A stretch of DNA of 64,000 nt from Agrobacterium rubi TR3 = NBRC 13261 (GTDB taxonomy: Bacteria > Pseudomonadota > Alphaproteobacteria > Rhizobiales > Rhizobiaceae). The notes below the pieces were generated by a model. That model saw only the letters and a list, made by a program, of their open reading frames with translations. It made no database searches and had not been told where the DNA came from. The stretch is taken from NCBI RefSeq assembly GCF_000739935.1, contig NZ_BBJU01000007.1, positions 646,650 to 710,649 on the forward strand, read 5' to 3'. This document shows positions 46,759 through 56,434 of the stretch, piece by piece. Positions within the stretch are counted from its first letter, which is position 1, and each line of letters opens with the position of its first letter. Position numbers and translations under genes: made by a program.

Positions 46759-48270
46759 ATGAAACCACTTGCTAGACTTTCCGGACTGCTTCTCCTCGGC
46801 ACCCTGCTGGCAACGCCAGCGCTGTCTGCCGATTTGCGGATCGGGTTGATGGACGATGCCGATGTGCTCGACCCCGCCCAGTCACGGACTTTCGTCGGCC
46901 GCATCGTTTACACCAGCCTGTGCGACAAGCTGGTCGATCTCGACAACAATCTCGCCGTCATTCCGCAGCTGGCCACCAAATGGGCATGGGGCGACAATGG
47001 CGGTACGTTGACGATGGATTTGCGCGAAGGCGTGGTCTTTCATGACGGCACACCGTTCAATGCCGAAGCGGTCGTCTACAACATCGACCGCAACATGACG
47101 ATGCCGGAATCGCGCCGCAAGAGCGAGCTTGCCTCCGTCGCCAAGGTCGAGGCGACCGGGCTATATCAGGTCAAATTTACGCTGAAAAGCCCGGATGCCA
47201 GCCTGCTCGCACAGCTTTCTGACCGCGCCGGCATGATGATTTCGCCGACAGCCGGGAAAGAACTGGGCGCGAAATTCAGCACCAAACCGGTCTGCTCCGG
47301 TGCCTTCAAATTCGTCGAGCGCGTCCAGCAGGACCGCATCGTTCTGGAGAAGTTTGCAGACTATTGGAACAAGGACAATATCTTCATCGACAAGGTCACG
47401 TTCCTGCCAATTCCGGATACGACCGTGCGTCTGGCCAACCTGCAATCGGGCGATCTCGATCTTGCCGAGCGCATTTCTGCCTCTGACGTGGCGTCGGTCA
47501 AGGCGGATGCCAAACTTAACTACGGCGAGATCGTCGGACCCGGTTACATGGCGATGTATGTCAACATCGGCAATGGCGCCAAGGCCGACAATCCGTTCGG
47601 CAAGGACAAGCGTCTGCGCCAGGCTTTCTCCCTGTCGATCGATCGCGAAGCCATCAATCAGGTGGTGTTCGAAGGCACCGCCATGGCCGGCAACCAGCCA
47701 TGGCCACCAACGAGCCCTTGGTACAACAAGGACATTCCCGTTCCTGCGCGCGACGTGGAAAAGGCAAAGGCCCTGATGAAGGAAGCCGGTTTCGACAAGT
47801 ACGAAATCGAACTCCAGCATGCCAACAACACGACGCAGACCCAGATGATGCAGGTCATCCAGTCCATGGCTGCGGAAGCCGGTTTCGATGTGAAGCTGAA
47901 GTCCACCGAATTTGCAACGCTGCTGTCCGAGCAGACCGCGGGCAATTACGTCCTGTCGCGTTCCGACTGGTCCGGCCGTTCCGACCCGGATGGCAACATC
48001 CACCAGTTCGTCACCTGCAAGGGCGGCATCAACGACACCAAATATTGCAACCCGGACGTCGACAAGCTGCTGAACGAGGCGCGTGCGTCTACCGACAATG
48101 CCGTGCGCAAGACCAAATACGATGCCGCCACCAAAATCCTGGATGAGGATTTGCCGCTGATCTATCTCGGCCATCAGGCCTATCTCTACGCCTACTCCAA
48201 AAAGATCACCGGCTTTACTCCATCCGGCGACGGCATGATCCGCCTGACAGGTGTCAAGAAAGCCGACTAA
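46759..48270 (+). CDS. Peptide/glutathione-type ABC transporter substrate-binding protein
   Basis: A 503-residue SBP_bac_5 protein with a Sec signal peptide (about 1-23, ending ALSA). Conserved blocks are SRTFVGRIVYTSLCDKLVDLDNN, LREGVVFHDGTPFNAEAVVYNIDRNM, VCSGAFKFVERVQQDRIVLEKF and LRQAFSLSIDREAINQVVFEG. Among relatives are GsiB (glutathione) and DppA (dipeptides). The downstream operon has a gamma-glutamyltransferase-like enzyme and a double ATPase as in GsiA, so glutathione or a gamma-glutamyl peptide is the best ligand guess. A GGGA-type ribosome site precedes the ATG. Confidence 0.91.
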   Translation: MKPLARLSGLLLLGTLLATPALSADLRIGLMDDADVLDPAQSRTFVGRIVYTSLCDKLVDLDNNLAVIPQLATKWAWGDNGGTLTMDLREGVVFHDGTPFNAEAVVYNIDRNMTMPESRRKSELASVAKVEATGLYQVKFTLKSPDASLLAQLSDRAGMMISPTAGKELGAKFSTKPVCSGAFKFVERVQQDRIVLEKFADYWNKDNIFIDKVTFLPIPDTTVRLANLQSGDLDLAERISASDVASVKADAKLNYGEIVGPGYMAMYVNIGNGAKADNPFGKDKRLRQAFSLSIDREAINQVVFEGTAMAGNQPWPPTSPWYNKDIPVPARDVEKAKALMKEAGFDKYEIELQHANNTTQTQMMQVIQSMAAEAGFDVKLKSTEFATLLSEQTAGNYVLSRSDWSGRSDPDGNIHQFVTCKGGINDTKYCNPDVDKLLNEARASTDNAVRKTKYDAATKILDEDLPLIYLGHQAYLYAYSKKITGFTPSGDGMIRLTGVKKAD

Positions 48271-48288
48271 ACCAGCCTCGAGCAACTT

Positions 48289-48318
48289 GCGGGACGCAGC
48301 CATTGGCGTGCGTCCCGC
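48289..48318 (+). other. Intercistronic stem-loop after the binding protein gene
   Basis: GCGGGACGCA (48289-48298) pairs perfectly with TGCGTCCCGC (48309-48318) around a 10-nt loop. It has no strong U tract. It separates the binding-protein gene from the permease genes and probably raises the relative amount of binding protein. Confidence 0.6.
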
Positions 48319-48359
48319 ACCTCCGGTCCAAAGCCTTGCCCGTATAAGGATTTGCTTTC

Positions 48360-49307
48360 ATGCATATCTACATCGCCAAGCGGCTGCTGGTAGCGATACC
48401 GACACTGCTGATCATATCCGTTTTCGTTTTTTCGCTACAAAAGCTTTTGCCGGGCGATCCCATTCTCGCCATGGCGGGAGAAGAACGTGACCCCGCCGTG
48501 ATCGAACTGCTGCGCGAAAAATACCGGATGAACGACCCGATCGTGTACCAGTATTTCTACTGGATCGGATCTGTGGTTCAGGGCGATTTCGGCGTGTCGC
48601 TACGCACCAACCAGCCGGTTCTGGAGCTGGTGGCTGAAAAACTGCCGGTCACGATCCAACTGGCGATCATGTCGATGATCTTCGCATTTGCCATCGGAGT
48701 GCCCATGGGCATTCTGGCTGCGGTCAAGCAAAATACCTGGATCGATTACGTCGCCAATATCGTCGCATTGTCGGGCCTGTCGATCCCGAATTTCTGGCTC
48801 GGCATCATGCTCATCCTGCTCGTTTCCGTCCAACTCGGTTGGCTTCCGGCCTCCGGCTACGAGTCCATCTTCATCGATCCAGTCAGGTCGTTGCAGACCA
48901 TGATCATGCCGTCCTTCGTGCTGGGAACGGGGCTGGCAGCAACGCTGATGCGCCACACGCGCTCATCCATGCTGTCGGTGATGAAGTCCGATTACATCCG
49001 CACGGCACGCGCCAAGGGTTTGTCCACCCGCGAAGTCGTGCTCAGCCACTCCTTCCGCAATGCGCTTCTGCCGGTTATCACGCTGACGGCACTGCTGTTC
49101 GGCGAACTGCTGGCCGGCGCCGTGCTGACCGAGCAAATCTTCACCATTCCCGGTTTCGGCAAGCTGATCGTCGATGCGGTGTTCAACCGTGATTATGCGG
49201 TGGTGCAGGGTGTCGTGCTGTGCACGGCTGTCGGCTTCATCTTCATGAACCTGCTGGCCGATGTCGTCACCGTTCTTCTCAATCCACGCATGAGGGCAGC
49301 CATATGA
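48360..49307 (+). CDS. Peptide/glutathione-type ABC transporter permease (GsiC/DppB-like)
   Basis: A 315-residue inner-membrane permease. The N-terminus YIAKRLLVAIPTLLIISVFVFSLQKLLPGDPILAMAG is typical, then EKYRMNDP-like LREKYRMNDPIVYQYFYWIGSVVQGDFGVSL. The EAA loop reads RTARAKGLSTREVVLSHSFRNALLPV, followed by EQIFTIPGFGKLIVDAVFNRDYAVVQ. It overlaps the next permease start by 4 bp (ATGA). Confidence 0.92.
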   Translation: MHIYIAKRLLVAIPTLLIISVFVFSLQKLLPGDPILAMAGEERDPAVIELLREKYRMNDPIVYQYFYWIGSVVQGDFGVSLRTNQPVLELVAEKLPVTIQLAIMSMIFAFAIGVPMGILAAVKQNTWIDYVANIVALSGLSIPNFWLGIMLILLVSVQLGWLPASGYESIFIDPVRSLQTMIMPSFVLGTGLAATLMRHTRSSMLSVMKSDYIRTARAKGLSTREVVLSHSFRNALLPVITLTALLFGELLAGAVLTEQIFTIPGFGKLIVDAVFNRDYAVVQGVVLCTAVGFIFMNLLADVVTVLLNPRMRAAI

Positions 49308-50179
49308 GTGTGTCCGCACAGGCTATTCCCGCCGAAAAGCCAAAGGTGCGCCAAAGCCGGGCGTGGAAGAAGATGAAACGTAATCGCAGTGCGATTGCCG
49401 GTCTCGTCATCATCGCCTTTTTCACTTTGCTGGCAATCGCTGCACCCTTGCTGCCGCTGGCCGATCCGATCGCCACGAGCTGGGGCGCCATCCGCAAGGC
49501 ACCGTCGGCAGCGCACTGGCTCGGCACCGACGATATCGGCCGCGACAATTTATCGAGAATGATCTGGGGCGCGCAGGCCTCTTTGATGGCCGGCGTCGTC
49601 TCTGTGGCAATCTCCGTCTTGTTGGGTGTCCCGTTCGGGCTTATCTCCGGCTATTTCGGTGGCTGGGTCGATCAGGTGATTTCGCGCATCACCGAAGCGT
49701 TTCTGGCGATGCCGTTCCTCATCATGGCCATTGCGCTCGCCGCCTTTCTGGGGCCGAGCCTCACCAACGCGATGATTGCCATCGGTCTCTCCGCCATGCC
49801 CATTTTCGTGCGGCTGACGCGCTCGCAGGTCATGGCCGTCAAGACCGAAGATTATATCGAGGGCGCACGCTCCATCGGCCTTGGCCATGGCGATATCATG
49901 CTGCGTTACATTCTGCCGAACATCATCCCTCCCATCATCGTGCAGGCAACATTGACGGTCGCAACCGCCATCATTGCCGAGGCCAGCCTCTCGTTCCTGG
50001 GACTGGGCCAGCAGGCACCGGCGCCTAGCTGGGGTTCGATGCTGAACGTCGCAAAGAACTTCCTCACACAGGCACCATGGCTGGCGATGTGGCCCGGTGC
50101 AGCCATCTTCCTTGTCGTGATCGGCTTCAATCTGCTCGGCGACGGGCTACGCGATGCGCTCGACCCACGCGAAAACTGA
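49304..50179 (+). CDS. Peptide/glutathione-type ABC transporter permease (GsiD/DppC-like)
   Basis: A 291-residue inner-membrane permease. It has a charged N-terminus (SRAWKKMKRNRSAIAGLVIIAFFTLLAIAAPLL), then SAAHWLGTDDIGRDNLSRMIWGAQASLMAGVVSVAISVLLGVPFGLISGYFGG, and the EAA loop ARSIGLGHGDIMLRYILPNI. The ATG at 49304 lies within the stop of the preceding gene; the open frame further upstream is antisense-like within the permease. It is followed 21 bp later by the gamma-glutamyltransferase gene. Confidence 0.92.
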   Translation: MSVSAQAIPAEKPKVRQSRAWKKMKRNRSAIAGLVIIAFFTLLAIAAPLLPLADPIATSWGAIRKAPSAAHWLGTDDIGRDNLSRMIWGAQASLMAGVVSVAISVLLGVPFGLISGYFGGWVDQVISRITEAFLAMPFLIMAIALAAFLGPSLTNAMIAIGLSAMPIFVRLTRSQVMAVKTEDYIEGARSIGLGHGDIMLRYILPNIIPPIIVQATLTVATAIIAEASLSFLGLGQQAPAPSWGSMLNVAKNFLTQAPWLAMWPGAAIFLVVIGFNLLGDGLRDALDPREN

Positions 50180-50200
50180 GAATTCCAGAAGGATACAACA

Positions 50201-51985
50201 ATGACCAGTTTCACCACTCGCCCGGAAATTCTCGGTACCTTCGGCGTCGTCACTTCCACTCACTGGATTGCCTCTGCCGTGGGCATGAGCATCCTTGAAA
50301 AGGGTGGCAACGCCTTCGATGCCGCCGTTGCCACTGGCTTCGTGTTGCAGGTTCTGGAGCCGCATCTGAATGGACCGGGCGGCGATATGCCAGCCATCAT
50401 CTATTCGAAGAAAAAGGACAAGGTCGAGGTCATCTGTGCGCAGGGCACGGCTCCTGCGGCTGCCACCATCGAGCACTATACCGCCGAAGGCATAGACCTC
50501 ATTCCCGGCGATGGCCTGTTATCAACCGTCATTCCCGGTGCCTTCGATGGCTGGATGCTGATGCTGCGCGATTACGGCACCATGACCGTGCGCGAGGTTC
50601 TGGAACCTTCGATCTATTACCTTGAAAATGGTCACCCGATGCTGCCGCGTGTGTCTGCAACCATCAAGGATCTGGCCGATTTCTTCCAGAAGGAATGGCC
50701 GACATCCTATGAGACGTGGCTTCCGGGCGGCGTTGCACCCGAGCCGCTGTCGAGCTTCAAGAATCCTGTTCTCGCCGAAACATGGAAACGCATCATTGCC
50801 GAATCCGAGGCGAAGACTGGCCGCGAGGCAGGCATCGATGCCGCCCGTGACGCTTTCTATCGCGGCTTCGTGGCCGAGGCGATCGACGATTATCTCAAGA
50901 CGGCAGAGGTTATGGATGCCAGCGGCACCCGTCACAAGGGCGTGCTGACCGCCGAGGATATGGCCAATTGGACGGCCACGATCGAAGAACCCACCACCTA
51001 TGATTACCACGGCTGGACGATTGCCAAGACCGGCTCTTGGGGGCAGGGGCCGGTTCTGTTGCAATCGCTAGCACTATTGAAGGGCATCGATATCGCTTCG
51101 ATGGACCCGGCAGGCGTCGATTTCGTCCACACGGTCGTGGAAGCCATGAAGCTGTCCTATGCAGACCGTGAAGTCTATTATGGCGACCCGGAATTTTCTC
51201 AAATCCCGATCCAGACGCTGCTTTCGGATGGCTATAATGACGAGCGCCGCAAGCTGATCACCGACAAGGCCTCGATGGATTTGCGCCCCGGTCGCATTCC
51301 CGGCTTCGATGCGCAGCATGATCTCACCATGACCATGCTCAATTCCATGGCTGGCATCGGTGCCGTCTATGAACCCACCATGTCGCACCTTACCGAAAAA
51401 CGCGGCGATACCGTGCATATCGATGTCATCGACCGTGACGGGAACATGGTGTCGGTCACGCCATCGGGTGGCTGGCTGCAATCCTCGCCGATCGTTCCGG
51501 GCCTCGGTTTTTGCCTCAATTCCCGCGCGCAGATGTTCTGGATGCAGCCGGGTCTACCCACATCTCTCGCACCCGGCAAGCGCCCGCGCACGACGCTGAC
51601 GCCATCGCTCGGCCTTTTCGAGGGCAAGCCGACGCTCGCCTTCGGCACGCCGGGCGGTGACCAGCAGGACCAGTGGCAACTGGCCTTTTTTCTGCGCTAT
51701 GCGCATTTCGGCATGAACTTGCAGGAAGCCATCGACCTGCCGCTGTTCCACACCACGCATTTCCCCGGCTCCTTTTATCCACGCACACGCCAGCCCGGCA
51801 ATGTCATGATCGAAAGCAGCATTGGCGAGCAGGCGCTGTCCGATCTCAAGTCCCGTGGACATGACATTACCGCAGCCGATCCTTGGACCGTGGGTCGCCT
51901 GACCGCCGCACGGCGGGATGCCGATGGTCTTTTGAGGGCCGCCGCTACGCCACGTCTCATGCAAGCCTACGCAGTGGGAAGATAA
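50201..51985 (+). CDS. Gamma-glutamyltransferase-family enzyme, apparently cytoplasmic
   Basis: A 594-residue Ntn-hydrolase of the gamma-glutamyltransferase (GGT) family, which matures by self-cleavage. Visible are the large-subunit block STHWIASAVGMSILEKGGNAFDAAVATGFVLQVLEPHLNGPGGDMPAIIY and the cleavage-site region DTVHIDVIDRDGNMVSVTPSGGW, where Thr404 matches the N-terminal nucleophile threonine of the small subunit. GGTs hydrolyse or transfer the gamma-glutamyl group of glutathione. No signal peptide is visible, so it would act in the cytoplasm after import. It lies between the permease and ATPase genes of the same operon. Confidence 0.88.
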   Translation: MTSFTTRPEILGTFGVVTSTHWIASAVGMSILEKGGNAFDAAVATGFVLQVLEPHLNGPGGDMPAIIYSKKKDKVEVICAQGTAPAAATIEHYTAEGIDLIPGDGLLSTVIPGAFDGWMLMLRDYGTMTVREVLEPSIYYLENGHPMLPRVSATIKDLADFFQKEWPTSYETWLPGGVAPEPLSSFKNPVLAETWKRIIAESEAKTGREAGIDAARDAFYRGFVAEAIDDYLKTAEVMDASGTRHKGVLTAEDMANWTATIEEPTTYDYHGWTIAKTGSWGQGPVLLQSLALLKGIDIASMDPAGVDFVHTVVEAMKLSYADREVYYGDPEFSQIPIQTLLSDGYNDERRKLITDKASMDLRPGRIPGFDAQHDLTMTMLNSMAGIGAVYEPTMSHLTEKRGDTVHIDVIDRDGNMVSVTPSGGWLQSSPIVPGLGFCLNSRAQMFWMQPGLPTSLAPGKRPRTTLTPSLGLFEGKPTLAFGTPGGDQQDQWQLAFFLRYAHFGMNLQEAIDLPLFHTTHFPGSFYPRTRQPGNVMIESSIGEQALSDLKSRGHDITAADPWTVGRLTAARRDADGLLRAAATPRLMQAYAVGR

Positions 51986-51990
51986 TCGTC

Positions 51991-53820
51991 ATGACCGAAG
52001 CCGCAAAAGCAGCACCGCGCGAAACCGTTCTTACGGTTCAAAACCTCACCACTTCTTTTCTGGTGGATGGAGAGTGGAAGAGTGTCGTGCGAGACCTCTC
52101 CTTCGAGGTTAGGGCTGGGGAAACGGTTGCCATTGTTGGGGAAAGTGGGTCCGGTAAAAGCGTCACCTCCTTGTCGGTGATGCGCCTGCTGGAAGCGCGC
52201 TCCAGCCGCATCGAAGGCAAGGTGCTGCTCGGGGGGCGGGATATTCTCGCCATTTCCGAGAACGACATGCGCAGCGTGCGCGGCAACGACATGGCGATGA
52301 TCTTTCAGGAGCCGATGACATCGCTCAACCCCGTCTTCACCATCGGACGGCAGATTTCCGAAGTTCTGACGCGTCACAAGGGCATGACCAAGGCGCAGGC
52401 GCGCGCTGAAACCATCAGGCTTCTGGAGAAGGTGCGCATTCCCAACGCCGAAAGTCGTTTCGATGAATATCCGCACCAGTTTTCCGGCGGCATGCGTCAG
52501 CGCGTCATGATCGCCATGGCACTGGCGTCGAAACCGAAGCTCCTGATTGCCGATGAGCCGACAACCGCACTCGACGTCACGATCCAGGGCCAAATCCTCG
52601 ATCTCATCAAGCAGTTGCAGGAAGAAGAGGGCATGGCCGTTCTCTTCATTACGCATGATATGGGCGTCGTCGCCGAAATTGCCGATCGCACCATCGTCAT
52701 GTTCCGGGGCGATCAGGTGGAAACCGGCGAGACAGCCGACATCTTCCATCACGGACAGCACCCCTATACCCGCGCTCTGCTTGCCGCTGTTCCCAAGCTT
52801 GGTTCCATGCAGGGGCATGACTGGCCTTTGCGCTTCCCGCGGGTCGATATGGCGAGCGGCGTCATTTCTGATTCGAAGGAAGTGTCCGATACCGTGGAGG
52901 GTGGCCTGACGCCGGTTCTGTCGGTCAAGAATCTCGTGACGCGTTTCGATATCCGCTCCGGCCTGTTCGGACGCACCACCGGTGCCGTTCACGCCGTCGA
53001 AAACATTTCGTTTGATCTGTTTCAGGGGGAGACCCTGTCGCTTGTCGGCGAGTCCGGCTGTGGCAAGTCGACCACCGGGCGCTCGATTGCGCGTCTGGTG
53101 GAACCACGCAGTGGAAACGTGACGCTGGATGGTTTCGATGTTTTGAGGCTTGATCAGGTGGCGCTGCGCAACATGCGCCGCAGTGTGCAGATGATCTTCC
53201 AGGACCCGTTTTCCAGCCTCAATCCGCGCATGACGGTGGGCTATGCGGTGGCCGAACCGATGATCAAACACAAGATCGCATCATCATCGCAAGCCAAGCA
53301 GATGGCGGCTGATCTATTGGAACGGGTCGGGCTGTCGCCGTCGATGATGGATCGCTATCCGCATGAGTTTTCCGGTGGTCAGCGCCAGCGCATCGCCATT
53401 GCGCGCGCACTGGCGCTTAACCCGAAGGTCATCATCGCAGATGAAAGCGTGTCGGCCCTGGATGTTTCGATCAAGGCGCAGGTGTGCAATCTGCTGCTCG
53501 ATCTACAGGAACAGTTCAAGATCGCCTTCCTGTTCATCAGCCACGACATGGCCGTGGTGGAACGCGTCAGCCACAGGGTCGCGGTCATGTATCTGGGTGA
53601 AATCGTCGAAATCGGCCCACGCGCATCGATTTTTGCCAATCCGCAGCACCCCTATACCAAGAAGCTGATGGCTGCCGTGCCGGTGCCCGATCCGGCCCGG
53701 CGAGGCCTTCGCCGCAACGCGCCGATCGATGAACTGAAAAGCCCCATTCGTCCGACGGGCTACGTTTCGCCGGAAAGAACCTATCGATCCGTTTCGCCAG
53801 GACACCAGGTGCTGGTCTGA
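51991..53820 (+). CDS. Dipeptide/glutathione ABC transporter, fused double ATP-binding protein (GsiA-like)
   Basis: A 609-residue protein with two complete ATPase modules. Module one has Walker A GESGSGKS (about 43-50), signature [16 protein letters not shown] and Walker [15 protein letters not shown]. Module two, starting near 305, has Walker [10 protein letters not shown], signature [16 protein letters not shown] and Walker [15 protein letters not shown]. This DppD-DppF fusion is the GsiA arrangement. ATG at 51991 follows GGGAAGA and sits 5 bp after the GGT stop; the long upstream open frame overlaps GGT and is not real. It is convergent with the diguanylate cyclase gene. Confidence 0.92.
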   Translation: MTEAAKAAPRETVLTVQNLTTSFLVDGEWKSVVRDLSFEVRAGETVAIVGESGSGKSVTSLSVMRLLEARSSRIEGKVLLGGRDILAISENDMRSVRGNDMAMIFQEPMTSLNPVFTIGRQISEVLTRHKGMTKAQARAETIRLLEKVRIPNAESRFDEYPHQFSGGMRQRVMIAMALASKPKLLIADEPTTALDVTIQGQILDLIKQLQEEEGMAVLFITHDMGVVAEIADRTIVMFRGDQVETGETADIFHHGQHPYTRALLAAVPKLGSMQGHDWPLRFPRVDMASGVISDSKEVSDTVEGGLTPVLSVKNLVTRFDIRSGLFGRTTGAVHAVENISFDLFQGETLSLVGESGCGKSTTGRSIARLVEPRSGNVTLDGFDVLRLDQVALRNMRRSVQMIFQDPFSSLNPRMTVGYAVAEPMIKHKIASSSQAKQMAADLLERVGLSPSMMDRYPHEFSGGQRQRIAIARALALNPKVIIADESVSALDVSIKAQVCNLLLDLQEQFKIAFLFISHDMAVVERVSHRVAVMYLGEIVEIGPRASIFANPQHPYTKKLMAAVPVPDPARRGLRRNAPIDELKSPIRPTGYVSPERTYRSVSPGHQVLV

Positions 53821-53836
53821 AGAGATTATGGCGAGA

Positions 53837-54718
53837 TCAGCCGGTCTGGCTTCGTTTTCGCGTGACGCGCGCACTGCCCTGCGGTTCCAGAGGCTTGATA
53901 TCGTTGCTGTGCACGATGCGGTTTCTGCCGGATGCCTTGGCAAGGTACAGCGCTTTATCGCACGCCTTGAACAGTGCCTCGAACGTTGTGTGGTCTTCCC
54001 GATCGGCAACGCCGCCGGAGATGGTGATGCGATAGCCTTTGCCGCCTGCAGAGAACGGTTTGGCGGCAATCAGTTCCGCGCATCGCTGCGCCAGAGCAAG
54101 GCGCTCTGTCCGGCTCAGCGCAGAGATCAGAACCGCAAACTCTTCTCCACCGATCCGGGCAACGGCTCCGCCGTGTGAGAAGATGTCCGAAAGCTGGTTG
54201 GCCACCGAGATAATGGCTTGGTCACCGATATCATGGCCGTATCGATCATTGATGGACTTGAATTTATCGATGTCGAACAGGATGAGGGACGAATTGGACG
54301 GCGCACGAGTGGCCTCTTCCAGAAACGCTCTTCTATTCAGCAAGCCGGATAGCATGTCGGTCTTGCTCAAGTGCTCGAATGCCGCCCGCGAAATTGTGAG
54401 ATGATGGATGGCAAGGCCGACAATATAGACGATGGAAAACGTCAGGCTTGATGCCACGAGCGTGGAGATGATGACGCCAACGGTCGCTGCCGGAACGACG
54501 TCATAGGGCAACAACCCCAACGCATCCAACGTGTAATGCGCGATAACGTTGAGAATATCCGCCACCAGCGTCACATAGATCGCGACGGTCAGCGCAAACG
54601 ACAGGACATCGCGACGCGTTTCGAAACGGTTTGTGCAACACGCTTCCTTCACGTAACGATCGATAAATGCGAGCATAGCCCGTGGCTCCATAGGTGCGTA
54701 TGAATACGCTACGCGCAT
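53837..54718 (-). CDS. Membrane-bound GGDEF diguanylate cyclase
   Basis: A 293-residue protein with two or three membrane helices in the first half (about 42-62, 76-104) and a C-terminal GGDEF domain. The active site reads ARIGGEEFAVL, and the other conserved block SLILFDIDKFKSINDRYGHDIGDQAI carries the metal-binding Asp. This fits synthesis of cyclic-di-GMP from GTP. No RxxD inhibition site is seen five residues before GGEEF, so product inhibition may be lacking. The N-terminal part shows no known sensor domain. Internal starts at residue 10 or 15 are possible. Confidence 0.88.
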   Translation of the reverse strand: MRVAYSYAPMEPRAMLAFIDRYVKEACCTNRFETRRDVLSFALTVAIYVTLVADILNVIAHYTLDALGLLPYDVVPAATVGVIISTLVASSLTFSIVYIVGLAIHHLTISRAAFEHLSKTDMLSGLLNRRAFLEEATRAPSNSSLILFDIDKFKSINDRYGHDIGDQAIISVANQLSDIFSHGGAVARIGGEEFAVLISALSRTERLALAQRCAELIAAKPFSAGGKGYRITISGGVADREDHTTFEALFKACDKALYLAKASGRNRIVHSNDIKPLEPQGSARVTRKRSQTG

Positions 54719-54816
54719 AAGAGACTATAAATGGATTGAAGAGTCATGAATGGGGTGCTGCAAACAGCTTTTGAGCATGTTGGCCTCTTTCGAAAAGCGA
54801 AACTGGTGATGCCGAA

Positions 54817-55341
54817 TTGACCGGACACGATATCTCGCAGCGACCAGATGCAGCCCGTCTTGCGACCACGGATCGCCTCGATATCTATGTCGATGGCTCC
54901 TATGATGTCGCGTCGAAAAGGGGCGGCTGGGCATTCGTGGTGCTTGATGGCGATCACACTGTTGCAAGCCAGTCGGGCAGTTTTGACGCCGATACGAACA
55001 ATGCGCTGGAAGTTGTGGCAACACTGAACGCCGCACAGTGGGTGCATGAAAACGCGCGCTCGTGTCCGGTCACGATCTGGTCGGATTCGATGCATGTCGT
55101 CGAGGGTTGCAACCATTGGCGGCCCATCTGGCGCAACAATGGCTGGAGGCGTTACAGTCCCAATCCGCGCACCCGAAACCGTCGTATCGCCGACTGGCAA
55201 TTGTGGGCGGCTTTGCATCGATACCTCTGCGAAAACCCGTTGCTTGATGTTGCCTGGTGCAAGGGACATCAGGGAAACATCGGCAACGAACTGGCAGACA
55301 GGCTGGCCGGCGCGGCGTATTGCTCGGCTCTCCTACCGTGA
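54817..55341 (+). CDS. RNase H type 1 family protein
   Basis: A 174-residue RNase H fold protein. The four acidic active-site residues are seen in order: Asp in DIYVDGSYD, Glu in NNALEVVAT, Asp in WSDSMHVVEG and Asp in IGNELADRLAG, with CKGHQGN before the last. The family cuts the RNA strand of RNA-DNA hybrids. The start is a TTG at 54817; ATG and GTG nearby are out of frame. It has a 20-residue N-terminal addition to the usual start and an unusual Trp/Arg-rich stretch (RPIWRNNGWRRYSPNPRTRNRRI). It stands alone, so it is likely a second RNase H besides the housekeeping one. Confidence 0.85.
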   Translation: MTGHDISQRPDAARLATTDRLDIYVDGSYDVASKRGGWAFVVLDGDHTVASQSGSFDADTNNALEVVATLNAAQWVHENARSCPVTIWSDSMHVVEGCNHWRPIWRNNGWRRYSPNPRTRNRRIADWQLWAALHRYLCENPLLDVAWCKGHQGNIGNELADRLAGAAYCSALLP

Positions 55342-55372
55342 AAGCCGAGATGTCACCGCGCAGGCCTTCCTC

Positions 55373-56401
55373 TTATGAAACGCTGACCGGCTTGGAGCGC
55401 AACCTGCTTGCGGTTGCCGGGTCGGCCCGTCGGCAAAGCTGAGGCGGCAGGCCCTTCATGATGAGCTCCGCGTCCGCGACCGCCATCGATCCCAATTGGT
55501 AGAACGCATCACGTGTTCCGCCGCTGCGATGGGCCGACAGCAGCAAGCCGGGGATTGAGCGTACCGGATCGTCAGCCGCCACTGGTTCTTCCGGAAATAC
55601 GTCTGTGGCGGCGCGGATATGGCCCGACTTCACCGCATCGAGCATGGCTGGGAAGTCAACGACAGCGGCGCGGCTCATCAGCAGAAATGCGGAGCCCGGC
55701 TGCATCAGGTCGAATTGCTGTTTGCCGATGAAGCCCTGATTTTCACTGGTAACGCTGGCAAACACATAGACCACCCGGCACCGGGAAAAGACATCGTCCA
55801 GATTGCTCGGGACGCAGTCCAGCCGTTCGATGATCTCTTTCGGCAGCCAGGGGTCGTAGACATGGACCTCGTTTTTAAACGGGCGCGTCAGTTCGCGCAG
55901 TTCTTTGCCGAGGTCTCCAAAGCCGATGATGCCGATGGGTGCGCCTGCATATCGGAAGGTATCCGTGTTTCCGGCAAGACCATACTCCTCGACACCATCG
56001 CGAAACTGCCGGTCGGCAATGGTGATGCCGCGTGCTAGATCAAGCGCCATGCCAAGGGACGCTTCCGCCACCGGTGACGAAAAGGCGGATGCCGGCGTGA
56101 TGACCCAGATGCCGCGTTCCACACAGGCCTGATAGTCGATGTTCGGCATGAAGTTGGATTCGACATTGATGATGGCCTTGAGTTTCGGTGCGCGGTCGAG
56201 GCGTTCCTTCGGCATGTCAGTCTGGCCGAAAATCAGCACCGTATCGGCAAGCAATGCATCCACCTGTTCGTTCGGCATTTGCCGATCTTCCGAAACGATC
56301 ACCTCTCCCAGCCTCTCCAGCCGTGCGCGGACATCCGGCTCCATGATGAGATCGAGTGTGCGCGGCAATGGATCGACCAGCACGATATTTCGTTCAGACA
56401 T
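55373..56401 (-). CDS. D-2-hydroxyacid dehydrogenase family protein
   Basis: A 342-residue D-isomer-specific 2-hydroxyacid dehydrogenase. The dinucleotide motif IGIIGFGDLGKE is near 153-164. The lid region contains VESNFMPNIDYQACVERGIWVITPASAFSSPVAEASLGMALDLARGI, and SRAAVVDFPAM, DVFPEEPVAADDPVRSIPGLLLSAHRSGG holds the catalytic Arg, Glu and His positions. Substrate is unknown. It is convergent with the RNase H gene (32 bp) and follows the DedA gene on the same strand, so it may share a transcript with it, though the 33-bp gap has a fairly weak ribosome site (GGGAGG). Confidence 0.88.
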   Translation of the reverse strand: MSERNIVLVDPLPRTLDLIMEPDVRARLERLGEVIVSEDRQMPNEQVDALLADTVLIFGQTDMPKERLDRAPKLKAIINVESNFMPNIDYQACVERGIWVITPASAFSSPVAEASLGMALDLARGITIADRQFRDGVEEYGLAGNTDTFRYAGAPIGIIGFGDLGKELRELTRPFKNEVHVYDPWLPKEIIERLDCVPSNLDDVFSRCRVVYVFASVTSENQGFIGKQQFDLMQPGSAFLLMSRAAVVDFPAMLDAVKSGHIRAATDVFPEEPVAADDPVRSIPGLLLSAHRSGGTRDAFYQLGSMAVADAELIMKGLPPQLCRRADPATASRLRSKPVSVS

Positions 56402-56434
56402 AATACCTCCCTCTAGGTCTTGGATTGGTTGCCG

